From Stutzerimonas stutzeri TS44 (GTDB lineage Bacteria; Pseudomonadota; Gammaproteobacteria; Pseudomonadales; Pseudomonadaceae), in the NCBI GenBank assembly GCA_000263395.1, contig AJXE01000008.1, positions 62,001 to 126,000 on the forward strand: a DNA stretch of 64,000 bases, read 5' to 3'. The translations under genes were made by a program, and so were the position numbers. The notes under the pieces are model-generated. The model ran no database searches and had not been told where the DNA came from. It was given only the letters and a program-made list of their open reading frames with translations. Shown piece by piece: positions 37,806-49,157 of this stretch. How positions within the stretch are numbered: the first letter of the stretch is position 1; each line of letters begins with the position of its first letter.

Positions 37806-38075
37806 TCAGGAGCGCCAGGTCAGGGTCAGGGAGTCTTCGTCTTCGCAGACGTTGCCCGACAGGGTGATCAGGTTGACGTTCAGCTCCTGCATGTCGAAGC
37901 TGCGGCCGATCTGCTCCTCGATGGTTTCGCGGTTGATCACCAGCTGGCCGGGGGCGTCGATCTTGACCATCGCCGGTTCGCGGTTGACCACCGCCTCGGG
38001 GTTGTCGAGTTCGATGGCCTCGATGATCGGGCGGGTTTCTTCGTTGGCTTGCAATGCGATGAATACGGTGGACAT
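37806..38075 (-). CDS. dmpM: Phenol hydroxylase regulatory component (P2)
   Basis: The 89-residue cofactorless effector protein binds the oxygenase and tunes substrate access, like MmoB. Family text is VFIALQANEETRPIIEAIE and GRSFDMQELNVNLITLSGNV. The start at 38075 follows GAGGAGC. It lies 13 bases before dmpN and 11 after dmpL. Confidence 0.97.
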   Translation of the reverse strand: MSTVFIALQANEETRPIIEAIELDNPEAVVNREPAMVKIDAPGQLVINRETIEEQIGRSFDMQELNVNLITLSGNVCEDEDSLTLTWRS

Positions 38076-38086
38076 GTCGAAGCTCC

Positions 38087-39079
38087 TCAGATGACCACGC
38101 CGGTCTTGTCGAGACGCGCCTTGAAGGCGTCCAGTTGTTCGCTGACGATGTCCTCGGCCTGTTCGGCGAAGACCTGGCGCACCAGCGGCAGCAGCGCCGG
38201 CACCGCGCGTTCACGCCAGACGCCGACCCAGGCCTGCAGCTGCTCGCGGTTGGCCTCGGATTCGCCGGCGGCAGTCTTGATCACCGCATCGACCCACTTG
38301 CGGGTCTCCTCGAACCAGTCGCTCATGAACTGGGTGAGCATGGCCACCGCCGAACCGCCATTGGCGGCGAAGTGCTCGTCGACGATGCGCGCGTAGACCA
38401 GCGGGTAGAGCAGCCCGTCGAGCACCAGGTTCTGCGCCACGAACGACTCGAACGGGTCGCGCAGCACCAGGGTGTCCTCGACGTAGCGGCGCAGTTCCTG
38501 CCAGGCCGCACCTTGCATCCAGGCCGCCTTGCCGGCGTCCAGCGCCTCGGTGCCGCCCAGCAGCAGGCCGATGCGCGACAGGTACTGGGCGGTGCCCAGG
38601 TTGTCCATCGCGTGGTAGATGCACGGCTGGGTGAAGATCGCGCTGTAGCCGTAACCGCAGATGAAGGTGTTGTTCAGGTTGGCGCCCCAGGCGGCGTGGC
38701 GCAGCGGCACCAGCAGCTCCAGCGCGGCAGTGCGCACGGCCTCGGGCAGCAGCTCGACCAGCCCGCGCGACTCGACGAAGGTGAAGTTGGCCTCGGTGGT
38801 TTCCTGCTGGCGCGCGCGCGTCAGGGTGTAGGTGCTGTAGTAGAACTGGCGCGGGTCTTTCAGCGCGTACCAGTCGCGCATGACGATCTTGCTGATGGCC
38901 GGGTCGTAGAGTTCCTGGTCCGGGTCCCAGGTCGGCCGGTAGTGCAGGTTTTCCGCGGCCTGGATGTCGTAGCTGCCTTCCTGGTAGCGCGAGGCGGGCT
39001 TGTCGCCAAAGCGCCGGGCCAGGTGGTCGAAGGTCTGGCGCAGTGGCTGGATGCTGACCGTGCGTAGATCGATTTGCAT
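38087..39079 (-). CDS. dmpL: Phenol hydroxylase beta subunit (P1)
   Basis: The 330-residue subunit has the ferritin-like fold of the alpha subunit without iron ligands. It begins MQIDLRTVSIQPLRQTFDHL, as in DmpL, and has LHYRPTWDPDQELYDP and YALKDPRQFYYSTYTL. It completes the oxygenase core with DmpN and DmpO. The start at 39079 gives the DmpL length; an upstream extension is not supported. Confidence 0.96.
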   Translation of the reverse strand: MQIDLRTVSIQPLRQTFDHLARRFGDKPASRYQEGSYDIQAAENLHYRPTWDPDQELYDPAISKIVMRDWYALKDPRQFYYSTYTLTRARQQETTEANFTFVESRGLVELLPEAVRTAALELLVPLRHAAWGANLNNTFICGYGYSAIFTQPCIYHAMDNLGTAQYLSRIGLLLGGTEALDAGKAAWMQGAAWQELRRYVEDTLVLRDPFESFVAQNLVLDGLLYPLVYARIVDEHFAANGGSAVAMLTQFMSDWFEETRKWVDAVIKTAAGESEANREQLQAWVGVWRERAVPALLPLVRQVFAEQAEDIVSEQLDAFKARLDKTGVVI

Positions 39080-39123
39080 GTGCTGTCTCCCTGGGCGCCG
39101 CGCCGCTGGCGGGCGCCGTTGTT

Positions 39124-39417
39124 CTAGTGCTTGAAACGAACCTTGGTGGCATCGGCCAGTCGCCAATTCCACTGCGCGGCATCGGTGCCGTCGTCGAGCA
39201 CGCCGGCTTCCGGCGGCAGAACTTCCACCGCGTTGGCGGTGCAGAACTCGATGAAGGCCTCGTAGGTCAGGATCATTTCGACGAACAGTTCCGGCTCGCC
39301 GATGGCGAAGTCGAACTCAACGAATTCCCCGGCCCGGCTGCCGGTGATGCGCACGTAGCGCTTGCGCATATCCAGCTCGGCCGGCGTCATGTCCAGCGCG
39401 TGTTCGGGCGTGCTCAT
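39124..39417 (-). CDS. dmpK: Phenol hydroxylase assembly component (P0)
   Basis: The 97-residue protein matches DmpK (KRYVRITGSRAGEFVEFDFA, VEMILTYEAFIEFCTANAVE). DmpK helps iron enter the oxygenase and is not needed in turnover. It lies 10 bases after the catechol dioxygenase gene, an order found in lap clusters (B before K) and not in CF600 (K first). Confidence 0.93.
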   Translation of the reverse strand: MSTPEHALDMTPAELDMRKRYVRITGSRAGEFVEFDFAIGEPELFVEMILTYEAFIEFCTANAVEVLPPEAGVLDDGTDAAQWNWRLADATKVRFKH

Positions 39418-39427
39418 GGCCGGCTCC

Positions 39428-40357
39428 TCACGTCACGACGGTCAGGAAGGTTTCGTGCAGCTTGCGTTGCGGGTAGTCCAGTCCCTGGCCGAAGTTGTCG
39501 AACGTCCAGGTGATCGGCTCATAGTCGGGGTACGGCTGATAGCCGCCCATGAAGGTCTCGAAGCGGTTGCCGGAAGGATCCCAGGCATAGATGGTGCAGC
39601 CGCGGGTGACGCCGTGGCGGGTCGGGCCGATGTCCACCTCGACGGCGTTCATCGACATGATGTCGCCGGCGCGCAGCACCTGTTCCCAGCTCTCCATCAG
39701 GAACGAGCAGTGGTGCAGCTTGCCCGGCTCGGGGTACTCGGCGAAGGCGATGTCGTGGACCTTGTGCGAGCAGGACAGCCAGATTGCCGCTTCGCCCTCA
39801 CCATCCGGCGCGAGCACGCGTTCGACCAGATAGAAGCCCAGCACTTCGGTGAAGATTTTCTTCACTTCGGCGACGTTCGGGCCGTACATCAGCGCGTGAT
39901 CGAGGCGCACCGGACCGATGCCGTGCTCGCGGGCCTGGGTCCAGGGTGCGGGGTTCACCAGGCCGGCGCCGTTGCCGATGATGGTCTTGTCGGCATACAG
40001 CTCCATCAGGTGCCCGGAAGGCAGTTCGAAGCGCACGCGCTCGCCGGTCTCCAGCATCTCGCCGGCGGGGATGCGGGTGGTTTGCAGGCCGTAGGCGCGC
40101 AGATCGGCGTCGAGTTTTTCCAGGGTGGCGCGGTCGAGCACCTTGAAGCCGAAGAAGTCGAGACCGGCGCTGTCAGCCTCGCGGATCACGTAGGAGTTGT
40201 GGTCGCGTTCATCCCAGCATTTGAAGTAGACGCGACCCTGCGCGTCGCGGCCGGTTTCCACCAGACCGAGGACGTCGCGGTAGAAACGCACACTCTCTTC
40301 CAGATTGAGCACACGGACCTGGGCATGGCCCGGCCTCAACACACCTGTCATCGCCAT
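39428..40357 (-). CDS. dmpB: Catechol 2,3-dioxygenase (extradiol)
   Basis: The 309-residue enzyme cleaves catechol next to its hydroxyls, giving 2-hydroxymuconic semialdehyde. Two vicinal-oxygen-chelate repeats are seen, with iron ligands His about 154 (VRLDHALMYGPN), His about 216 (KLHHCSFLMES) and Glu about 267 (NRFETFMGGYQPYPDYEP). It is the first gene after the sigma54 promoter, ahead of the hydroxylase that makes its substrate, as lapB is. The lap cluster counterpart handles 4-alkylcatechols. Confidence 0.97.
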   Translation of the reverse strand: MAMTGVLRPGHAQVRVLNLEESVRFYRDVLGLVETGRDAQGRVYFKCWDERDHNSYVIREADSAGLDFFGFKVLDRATLEKLDADLRAYGLQTTRIPAGEMLETGERVRFELPSGHLMELYADKTIIGNGAGLVNPAPWTQAREHGIGPVRLDHALMYGPNVAEVKKIFTEVLGFYLVERVLAPDGEGEAAIWLSCSHKVHDIAFAEYPEPGKLHHCSFLMESWEQVLRAGDIMSMNAVEVDIGPTRHGVTRGCTIYAWDPSGNRFETFMGGYQPYPDYEPITWTFDNFGQGLDYPQRKLHETFLTVVT

Positions 40358-40445
40358 TTCTTGTCTCCGTTATTGGCTAATGAGGCTTGGCTGCGGTCTG
40401 CCTGGCGGCACACCGAAGACCTTTCTGTTGTTGCAGCAGAGGAAT

Positions 40446-40461
40446 TGCAGGTACGGTGCCA
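40446..40461 (-). promoter_or_regulatory. Sigma54 (RpoN) promoter of the catabolic operon
   Basis: On the minus strand the sequence TGGCACCGTACCTGCA matches the -24/-12 consensus TGGCAC-N5-TTGCA with GG and GC exactly 12 bases apart. Transcription would start near 40435, about 78 bases before the dmpB start. DmpR-family activators work only with sigma54, which agrees with the dmpR gene just upstream. Confidence 0.85.
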
Positions 40462-40468
40462 ACTTGGT

Positions 40469-40481
40469 TAATGCGTTGATT
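40469..40481 (-). promoter_or_regulatory. IHF binding site upstream of the sigma54 promoter
   Basis: The minus strand reads AATCAACGCATTA, a full match to the IHF consensus WATCAA-N4-TTR. It lies between the sigma54 promoter and the candidate activator sites, where IHF bending brings the activator to the polymerase at DmpR- and XylR-type promoters. It is closer to the -24 element than usual. Confidence 0.65.
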
Positions 40482-40529
40482 TACATAGCTTTTCAGTCAA
40501 ATAGGGCGCATCGCGAAGCCGCGGCAGAC

Positions 40530-40573
40530 TTACGTTTATGTCCAACCTCCCTCATCGCCTTACAAAAACGTAA
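40530..40573. promoter_or_regulatory. Candidate DmpR upstream activating sites
   Basis: TTACGTTT (40530-40537) and AAACGTAA (40566-40573) are perfect inverted copies, 95-138 bases before the predicted start of transcription, the distance expected for DmpR-type sites. The second also forms TTAC-AAAAAC-GTAA (40560-40573). The exact text does not match the CF600 sites I recall, so the assignment rests on position and symmetry. Confidence 0.45.
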
Positions 40574-40759
40574 AGCCCGCGGGCCGTGCGTGGCCGACGG
40601 CGCGCGGCAAAACGCCGGAAATCACTGGCAACCGGCCGCCGCGCGGCGGTTTGCGTGAGGAAAAAGCCTGCGCTGAAATGTCGCAGGCCGGCCGGCGGAC
40701 GAAAATGTCCACTGGCTGGCCGCATCGGCTGGGGAAAGGGCTGGGGGTGTTCGTTTTGG

Positions 40760-42439
<1,680 letters not shown>

Positions 42440-42563
42440 GGTCTTTTCAAGGCATCCCGGGTATCGGCCCATGATTATTGTTATTCCTGTTTGATGCTGC
42501 TTCTGGTACCGCCAATCCGTCGTTTGTAAGCGCACCGCCCTGGCTTGTCACATGGGCTTTAGT

Positions 42564-44021
42564 CTAGGCGCTCAGCGCCGTACAAGCCTGCTTGACGCTG
42601 GCATAGGCGGCACGCACCAGCGGCACGCTGCGTTCGCGCTGCTGTTCCAGCGCACCGCTCTGTGCCGCCGCCAGTAGCGGGTCGCGCTGCGCACGGTAGT
42701 CGAGCAGCGCCTGGCGCAGTTGCGCCAGCGCCTCGCGGCGCACGCTGGCCGGCAGCTGCGCGAGCAGCCCGTCGACCTCGGCGTCGAGCCGCTGGATGCG
42801 CTGCACGTGCGGCAGCATCTGCTCGCGGCTGCGCGCATTGATCACCATGATGGTGTGCGCGCGGGTTTCCTCGACCGCTTCAAGCAGGCTGGCGTAGGCG
42901 TCACGGTTGACGTCGATGCGGTTGGCCAGGCTCTTGAGTTCCACCAGCCCGAGCATCAGTTCGCGCAGGCCCTTGTTGCAGTCGTTGACCTTGCTGTCGA
43001 GGGTGCCGGCGAGCTGCGCCACCTCGCTGGAATCGTCGAGCAGCTGGCCGGCGCTGCGCGCCTGGCTGTCGGCGTTGTCGGCGATGCCCTGCACCGCGCT
43101 GACGGTGTCCTGCGCGGTGGCGGCGATGCCGCCGAGCACCTCGGCCGCGGCGGTGGAGCGCGCCACGCCCTCGTCGGTGCCGCGACGCGCGCCGGCCAGA
43201 CGCTGGTCGAGGCTGTCGATGCCCTGGACGATCAGCGAGATGATCTCGCCGACGCTGAGCGTGGCACTGCCGGTGCTTTCGGCCAGCTTGCGCACCTCGT
43301 CGGCGACCACGCTGAAGCCGCGGCCCTGCTCGCCGGCGCGCGCCGCCTCGATGGCGGCGTTGAGCGCCAGCAGGTTGGTCTGCCCGGCGATGCCCTGGAT
43401 GATCGCGACGATCTCGCCGATGCGCCCGACCTGCTTGCGTACGCCGTCGAATTCCTCGCCGACGGCGGTGACGTTGGCCGACAGGTCGAGCATGGCACCG
43501 GCCACCTGGCGCACCTGCGCGCCGCCGCCGGACACCTGCTCGCGCGCGCTGGTACTGGCTTCGGCCAGGCCCAGCGCCTGCTGCAGGGTGGCACGCGCCT
43601 GGTCGGCCATGTCCTCGACGCGCCCGCGCGAATCGCGCGCCAGTGCCGACTGCTTGTCGGCGGTGGCCACCGCCTCGGTGAAGCCGGACACCAGCGTGCC
43701 GGTGGCGACGGTCAGGTCGCAGGCCAGTTTGCTCATGTGCTTGACCGCCTCGACCTTGCCCTGCAGCACCTGCTGCAGTAGATCGAGCGATCGCTGGGCG
43801 TCGCCGCCGGCATCCTGCGGGTCGTCGAGCAGCGCGCGGATGCCGTCGATGCGCGCGGTGAGTGCCCGTTCGCGACGCGCCACGCCGGTCAGCAGCAGCA
43901 GGCCGAGCGGCACCAGCAGCGCCAGCCACAACCCGCGCAGCTGCAGGGCATCGAGCCCGCCGAGGCAGGCGACGCCGGCCAGCGCCAGCATCGCGATCCA
44001 GTCCTGGGGATATCGATTCAT
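42564..44021 (-). CDS. Methyl-accepting chemotaxis protein with C-terminal helical extension
   Basis: The 485-residue protein has two close membrane helices (about 9-48) with almost no periplasmic loop, then a signalling domain with the conserved hairpin [40 protein letters not shown] (read at about 213-251 in pieces). After the signalling domain come about 110 helical residues (from [20 protein letters not shown]) that resemble a four-helix-bundle sensor, so the sensor may be cytoplasmic and C-terminal. It is last in the DUF1302-RND operon and may direct movement towards the substrate. Confidence 0.87.
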   Translation of the reverse strand: MNRYPQDWIAMLALAGVACLGGLDALQLRGLWLALLVPLGLLLLTGVARRERALTARIDGIRALLDDPQDAGGDAQRSLDLLQQVLQGKVEAVKHMSKLACDLTVATGTLVSGFTEAVATADKQSALARDSRGRVEDMADQARATLQQALGLAEASTSAREQVSGGGAQVRQVAGAMLDLSANVTAVGEEFDGVRKQVGRIGEIVAIIQGIAGQTNLLALNAAIEAARAGEQGRGFSVVADEVRKLAESTGSATLSVGEIISLIVQGIDSLDQRLAGARRGTDEGVARSTAAAEVLGGIAATAQDTVSAVQGIADNADSQARSAGQLLDDSSEVAQLAGTLDSKVNDCNKGLRELMLGLVELKSLANRIDVNRDAYASLLEAVEETRAHTIMVINARSREQMLPHVQRIQRLDAEVDGLLAQLPASVRREALAQLRQALLDYRAQRDPLLAAAQSGALEQQRERSVPLVRAAYASVKQACTALSA

Positions 44022-44048
44022 GCGGGTCTCCTGGCCGGGTCGGGCGGT

Positions 44049-46484
44049 TCAGGCCGTCACGGCGGCCGGCTGGGGCTGGCTGCGCAGCACCGGCGCGGCC
44101 TTCGGACGGAACAGGAAGTGCGCCAGCGCCGGCAGCAGGATCAGCGCGCCGAGCATGTTCCAGACGAACATGAAGGCGAGCAGGATGCCCATGTCGGCCT
44201 GGAACTTGATCGGCGACCAGACCCAGGTGGCGACGGCGATGCCGAGGGTGATGCCGGTCAGCACCACCACCTTGCCGGTGAAGGTCAGCGCCTTGTAGTA
44301 GGCCTCGGACAGCGAGCGGCCGGCGCGCAGCTGCGCCAGGGTCACGGTCATCACGTACAGCGCGTAGTCCACGCCGATGCCGACGCCGAGGGCGATCACC
44401 GGCAGGGTGGCGACCTTGACGCCGATGTTCAGCCAGACCATCAGTGCCTCGCAGAGCACCGAGGTGATCATCAGCGGCACCACCGCGCAGACCACCGCAC
44501 GCCACGAGCGGAAGGTGATGAAGGCCAGCACGATCACCGCCGCGTAGACCAGGAACAGCATCTGCACGTTGGCCTTCTTCACCACGATGTTGGTGGCCGC
44601 CTCGATACCGGCGTTGCCGGCGGCGTTGAGGAAGCGGATCTCGTCGCTGCCGTAACGGGCGGCAAAGGATTCAACGGTGTTGACCACGCTGGTCAGGGTG
44701 TCGGCCTTGTGATCCTTGAGGTAGGCGTAGACGGTCAGCAGGTCGCAGTTCTGGTTGAACATCTCGCGCGGCGCGCGGGTGATGATGGCGTTGAGCATGT
44801 CCTGCGAGCGCGGCATCTCGAACCACTTCATGCTGCCTTCGTTCATCCCAGCGTTGGCCACCTTGGCCAGCCCGGCCAGCGAGCTGGTGGTCTCCACACC
44901 CGGCAGCTGCTGCAGCTCGCGCTCCAGCGCATCCACCGCACTCAGGGTGTTGTAGTGGGCACAGGCGTATTGCGGCGTCTTGACCATGACGATGTAGACG
45001 TCGCTGCTCGCGGCGTAGTTGGCGACCATGAAGGCGTTGTCCTGGTTGTAGCGCGAGTCGGCGCGCAGCTCCGGCGCGCCGGGGTCGGTGTCGCCGATCT
45101 TCAGCTGGAAGCTGAACGCCAGGCCAACCGCACCGAACACCACGCCCAGCGCCACCGCCGCACCGGCCCACGGCATGCGGGTGAACAGGTCGAGGAAGGC
45201 CCAGAACGGGTGCTTGCGATGCTGCGGATCGTTGGCCTCCGTCAGCTCTGCCTTGAGGCTGCGCTGGGCGGCGACCGGGCTGACGCCGGTGTAGGACAGC
45301 AGGATCGGCAGCAGCACCAGGTTGGTGAAGATCAGCACGGCGACGCCGATGCTGGCGGTGATGGCCAGATCCTGGATGACCTGGATGTCGATCACCATCA
45401 GCACGGCGAAGCCCACGGCGTCGGCCAGCAGCGCGGTGAGGCCGGCGAGGAACAGGCGGCGGAAGGTGTAGCGCGCCGCCACCAGCTTGTGGGTGCCGCG
45501 GCCGACGTCCTGCATGATGCCGTTCATCTTCTGCGCGCCGTGGCTCATGCCGATGGCGAACACCAGGAACGGCACCAGCACCGAATACGGGTCCAGCTCG
45601 TAGCCGAGGGTCGGCAGCAGGCCGAGCAGCCAGACCACCGCCACCAGCGAGCAGGCCACCACCAGCAGCGTGCTGCGCAGGCAGCGGGTGTACCAGTAGA
45701 GCACCGCGGTGCAGATGACGATGGCGGCGGCGAAGAACACCAGCACCTGGCGCAGGCCGTCGATCAGGTCGCCGACCACCTTGGCGAAGCCGGTGACGTG
45801 GATGGCGATCTGCTCCGACTGGTACTTGTCGCGCAGTTCCTCGATGCGCTGCGACAGCGCGTGGTAGTCGACGCGCTCGCCGGTCTCGGCGATGCGCTCC
45901 TGCAGCGGCACCAGGATGATGCTGGACTGGTAGTTGGCCGCCACCAGCTGGCCGATCTCGCCGGAACGTTCGACGTTGATGCGTACCTGTTCGAGGCTTG
46001 CCGGCGAGCCGTCGTAGTCGTCGGGGATCACCGGGCCGCCGTCGAGGCCGTCCTCGGTGACGCCGGTCCAGCGCACCGCCGGCGCCCACAGCGATTTCAT
46101 GTACGGGCGGTCGACGCCGGGCAGCAGGAACACCTCGTCGCTGAGCTTGCGCACGGTGTCCAGGTACTCGTCGTCGAAGATGCTGCCGTCTTTCGCCTCC
46201 ACTGCGATGCGCAGCGTGTTGCCCATGCCGGCCAGCTGCTTGCGGTTCTCCAGGAAGTTGGCGATGTACGGATGGCCGGTGGGAATCATCTTCTCGAACG
46301 CCGCGTTCAGCGACAGGCCGAGCGCCTGATAGCCGAGCACCAGGGTGGCGAACAGGCACAGGCAGACGATGACCAGACGGTTGTTGAACAGCACCCGCTC
46401 GGCGAGGGTGCCGGACTGGCGGTCGAAGTCCTTGATGTCACCGATGACCAGGTCGGTGGGTACGGACGGCATGTGGCTCATCAT
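44049..46484 (-). CDS. RND superfamily (MMPL-type) transporter
   Basis: The 811-residue protein has 12 membrane helices in two halves, each with a large periplasmic domain, and no adaptor or TolC partner nearby, as in the MMPL/HAE2-like group for hydrophobic molecules. Family text includes VPFLVFAIGMSHGAQKMNGI in the first half and PVIALGVGIGVDYALYVMTV in the second. It occurs with YCF48-like, DUF1329 and DUF1302 genes in degraders of hydrophobic compounds. Its start overlaps the YCF48-like stop (ATGA). The substrate and direction of transport are unknown. Confidence 0.9.
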   Translation of the reverse strand: MMSHMPSVPTDLVIGDIKDFDRQSGTLAERVLFNNRLVIVCLCLFATLVLGYQALGLSLNAAFEKMIPTGHPYIANFLENRKQLAGMGNTLRIAVEAKDGSIFDDEYLDTVRKLSDEVFLLPGVDRPYMKSLWAPAVRWTGVTEDGLDGGPVIPDDYDGSPASLEQVRINVERSGEIGQLVAANYQSSIILVPLQERIAETGERVDYHALSQRIEELRDKYQSEQIAIHVTGFAKVVGDLIDGLRQVLVFFAAAIVICTAVLYWYTRCLRSTLLVVACSLVAVVWLLGLLPTLGYELDPYSVLVPFLVFAIGMSHGAQKMNGIMQDVGRGTHKLVAARYTFRRLFLAGLTALLADAVGFAVLMVIDIQVIQDLAITASIGVAVLIFTNLVLLPILLSYTGVSPVAAQRSLKAELTEANDPQHRKHPFWAFLDLFTRMPWAGAAVALGVVFGAVGLAFSFQLKIGDTDPGAPELRADSRYNQDNAFMVANYAASSDVYIVMVKTPQYACAHYNTLSAVDALERELQQLPGVETTSSLAGLAKVANAGMNEGSMKWFEMPRSQDMLNAIITRAPREMFNQNCDLLTVYAYLKDHKADTLTSVVNTVESFAARYGSDEIRFLNAAGNAGIEAATNIVVKKANVQMLFLVYAAVIVLAFITFRSWRAVVCAVVPLMITSVLCEALMVWLNIGVKVATLPVIALGVGIGVDYALYVMTVTLAQLRAGRSLSEAYYKALTFTGKVVVLTGITLGIAVATWVWSPIKFQADMGILLAFMFVWNMLGALILLPALAHFLFRPKAAPVLRSQPQPAAVTA

Positions 46485-47629
46485 TGGACTCTCTCTGCAA
46501 GTGCAGTGGGTTCGGCCAGCGCGGCGGGCTCGACGCGGACCAGCCCGCGCGTGCCGGCCAGCACCAGCGCGCCATCGTGGGTCTGCAGCAGGCTGGTGAT
46601 GCTGGTCGCCGCGGCGGCCGGCAAGGTAGTGAAGCTCTGTCCGCCGTCGACGCTGTGCAGCAGGCGGCCGCTTTCATCGGCCAGCAGCAGCGCGCCGTCG
46701 CCCAGGCTCAGCGCGGCATTCACGGTGTTCTCCTGGCCCAGCTCGACGCGTTGCCAGCTGGCGCCGCCGTCGTCGCTGCGCCAGGCGTTGCCGCGCAGGC
46801 CGTAGGCCAGCAGGGCATCGCCGCCCAGTTCGAGCGCGCCGAAGAAGGTGCCGGCGTAGGGCATCTGCACCGCGGCGAAGTGCGCGCCGGCATCCACCGA
46901 GCGGAACAGTGCGCCCTGCTCGCCGGCGATCAGCAGCGCGTCACCGGCGATCTGCACCTGATACAGGTGCTTGCCGCGCGGGTTGGGAATCTGCCCGACC
47001 AGCGACTGCCAGCGCTGCCCGCCGTCGACGGTGTACAGCGCGATGCCGTAGGCGCCGACCGCGTAGCCGCGCTGTTCGTCGGCGAAGCGCACGCCGAGGA
47101 AGGGTTTGTCCGGGCCGTCGGTCACCAGAAATTCCGCACTGCGCAGCGCCGCCGCGGCACCCTCCTCGCCGGCGTCGGCACGCCGCTTGGCGTCGTCGCG
47201 GATGATCAGCGCCGCCTGCTTGCCGTCGAGCTGGCGCGTCCAGCTTTCGCCGCCGTCGCTGCTGTGCAGCACCACGCCGCTGTGGCCGACCGCCCAGCCG
47301 TGACTGGCGGAGGCGAAATGCACGTCGGTCAGCGCCACGCTCACCGGCACGCTGCGCGCCTGGCGCCAGCTGCGTCCGGCATCGTCGGAGAGCAGCACGA
47401 TGCCGCGTTCGCCCACCGCCACCAGGCGTTCGCCGGCCCGGCTGACCGCCAGTTGCAGGCTGTGCTGGGCGCGCGCGCTTTCCCGCGCCGGGAGGTCGAG
47501 CAGGTCGGGGACGGTCTGCCCGCCGGCTGCGTGGGAGAGGCCTTCCAGGCAGGTCAGGGAGAGCAGGGCAACGGCCAGGGCCGTGCGCCGGTGGAGCGGA
47601 ATCAGCGCGTGCATGGTACGTACTCGCAT
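46481..47629 (-). CDS. YCF48-like beta-propeller protein, secreted
   Basis: The protein of about 382 residues has a signal peptide (about residues 14-35) and repeated propeller strands of the type VGERGIVLLSDDAGRSW, VGHSGVVLHSSDGGESW and GAYGIALYTVDGGQRW, the YCF48/BNR-like repeat. In photosystem II assembly YCF48 is a chaperone; here a periplasmic partner of the RND transporter is more likely. The start could be 47629 (with GGGAG close upstream) or 47614. Confidence 0.85.
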   Translation of the reverse strand: MRVRTMHALIPLHRRTALAVALLSLTCLEGLSHAAGGQTVPDLLDLPARESARAQHSLQLAVSRAGERLVAVGERGIVLLSDDAGRSWRQARSVPVSVALTDVHFASASHGWAVGHSGVVLHSSDGGESWTRQLDGKQAALIIRDDAKRRADAGEEGAAAALRSAEFLVTDGPDKPFLGVRFADEQRGYAVGAYGIALYTVDGGQRWQSLVGQIPNPRGKHLYQVQIAGDALLIAGEQGALFRSVDAGAHFAAVQMPYAGTFFGALELGGDALLAYGLRGNAWRSDDGGASWQRVELGQENTVNAALSLGDGALLLADESGRLLHSVDGGQSFTTLPAAAATSITSLLQTHDGALVLAGTRGLVRVEPAALAEPTALAERVQ

Positions 47630-47749
47630 CCGACTCCCGCCTCCGCTGCGCCGCCAAGCGGGGCGCCTGCGGGCGGGATAGTCATGAGAGGGAACTCCGG
47701 CCCCCTGCCAGCGGCAGGGGAACCGGGACTACAGCCTGGGTTTCGCGGT

Positions 47750-49105
47750 TCAGCGCACGCCGTCGGCGGCAACCGCATCACCCGTCCAGTGCATTTCCGG
47801 CTTGCGCTCGACAACCTTGAAGGTGGCCTCGTTGAGCGACTGCGTGGTGCTCATGGTGTTGGCCTGCAGGTTGAAGATGTGCGCCGGCTTCAAGCCCAGC
47901 ATCGGGGTGGACGGCAGCACGAACGGAGTGATCTGGGTGGTGCGCCACAGCTTGCCTTCGCTGTCGTAGCCGTCCATCAGCAGGGCCATCCAGGAGTCCT
48001 CGTCGAAGTAGTACTTGCGCTTGGCCACCGCGTGGCGCTTGCCGCTGGCGACGGTCGCTTCCACTTCCCAGACGCGGTGCAGTTCCCAGCGCACCTTGTC
48101 CGGATTGAGGTGATGCTTGCCGTAGGCCTCGTCCAGCGAGGCGGTAACCGCCTCGTTGGCGTTGTACGGCACGTACAGTTCCTTCTTGCCCACCAGCTTC
48201 CAGTCGAAGCGGTCGATATGGCCCATCAGGCCCATCACCTCGTCGAAGTAGTTGGCGCCGGAGGCGACGAAGTCCGGGGTGTCGTAGGCGACGGTCGGTG
48301 CGCGGCGCACGCGGCGCTGACCGACCAGGTACTGCCAGGCCTGACGCGATTGCTTGACGTCGATGCTGTCGCGGAACACCAGCGATTCACCGGCCTTGAA
48401 CGGCGGGGCGATGGTGGCGAAGCGCTGCAGGAAGTACTCGCCGCTCCAGCTGTCGGCCGAACCGTCCTTGTAGTAGTAGGGATACTGGTTGGCCTGGTCG
48501 TTCATGGTCGCCAGGGTGCGCGAGCCATCGGCGGTGAGCACGATGTTCTTGAAGCTGGCGACATCGGTGGCCTCGTTCTCGACGCGCAGCAGGTGGTTCC
48601 ACACCACCTCGACGCCGGACTTGGGAATCGGGAACGGGATGCCGCCGTAGCAGCCCTGCAGCGACTTGCCGTCGTCCTTGGTCTGGCACTGAGTGGCGTT
48701 CTTCGCGGTGTTGTCGTAGACGTACTGCGGCGCCACGCCGGTGCGGTGGGTCGGGTAGACGTCCACGCGGAAGCTGTCGGGGTACTTCTTCAGCAGCGCC
48801 TGGGTGCCCTCGGAGAGCTTGTCGGCGTACTGCGCCATGTTCTGCGCGGTGATCTGCACCAGCGGTTTCTCGTTGGCGAAGGGTTTGGCCGGGATGTCGC
48901 CGACCTTGGCGCCGCTACCGTCGACGCCCTGTGTGCCGGTCCAGGCCGGGATGCTGCCGTCGGCGTTGCCGGCCATCTCGCCACCCAGCGGGTTGAGCGT
49001 CTTGCCCAGCGCGGCGGCCTCATCGGCGCTCACCGCGGCCTGCGCGCCCTGGACGCCCATCAGTACGGCAGCCAGTGCCGCCCACAAAGCCGTTTTCTTA
49101 TGCAT
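47750..49105 (-). CDS. DUF1329 family periplasmic or outer-membrane protein
   Basis: The 451-residue protein has a signal peptide (ALAAVLMGVQGAQA) and the DUF1329 body (LTADGSRTLATMNDQANQYP, DVKQSRQAWQYLVGQRRVRR, YVPYNANEAV). DUF1329 is related to outer-membrane lipoprotein-sorting-like folds and nearly always travels with DUF1302. The function is unknown; lipid or hydrophobic ligand trafficking is inferred. The start at 49105 follows GAGGAGAAC. Confidence 0.9.
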   Translation of the reverse strand: MHKKTALWAALAAVLMGVQGAQAAVSADEAAALGKTLNPLGGEMAGNADGSIPAWTGTQGVDGSGAKVGDIPAKPFANEKPLVQITAQNMAQYADKLSEGTQALLKKYPDSFRVDVYPTHRTGVAPQYVYDNTAKNATQCQTKDDGKSLQGCYGGIPFPIPKSGVEVVWNHLLRVENEATDVASFKNIVLTADGSRTLATMNDQANQYPYYYKDGSADSWSGEYFLQRFATIAPPFKAGESLVFRDSIDVKQSRQAWQYLVGQRRVRRAPTVAYDTPDFVASGANYFDEVMGLMGHIDRFDWKLVGKKELYVPYNANEAVTASLDEAYGKHHLNPDKVRWELHRVWEVEATVASGKRHAVAKRKYYFDEDSWMALLMDGYDSEGKLWRTTQITPFVLPSTPMLGLKPAHIFNLQANTMSTTQSLNEATFKVVERKPEMHWTGDAVAADGVR

Positions 49106-49157
49106 TGTCGTTCTCCTCGACTCGGGGATCGCAACCGCCTGGACAGCGGCGGCTCGC

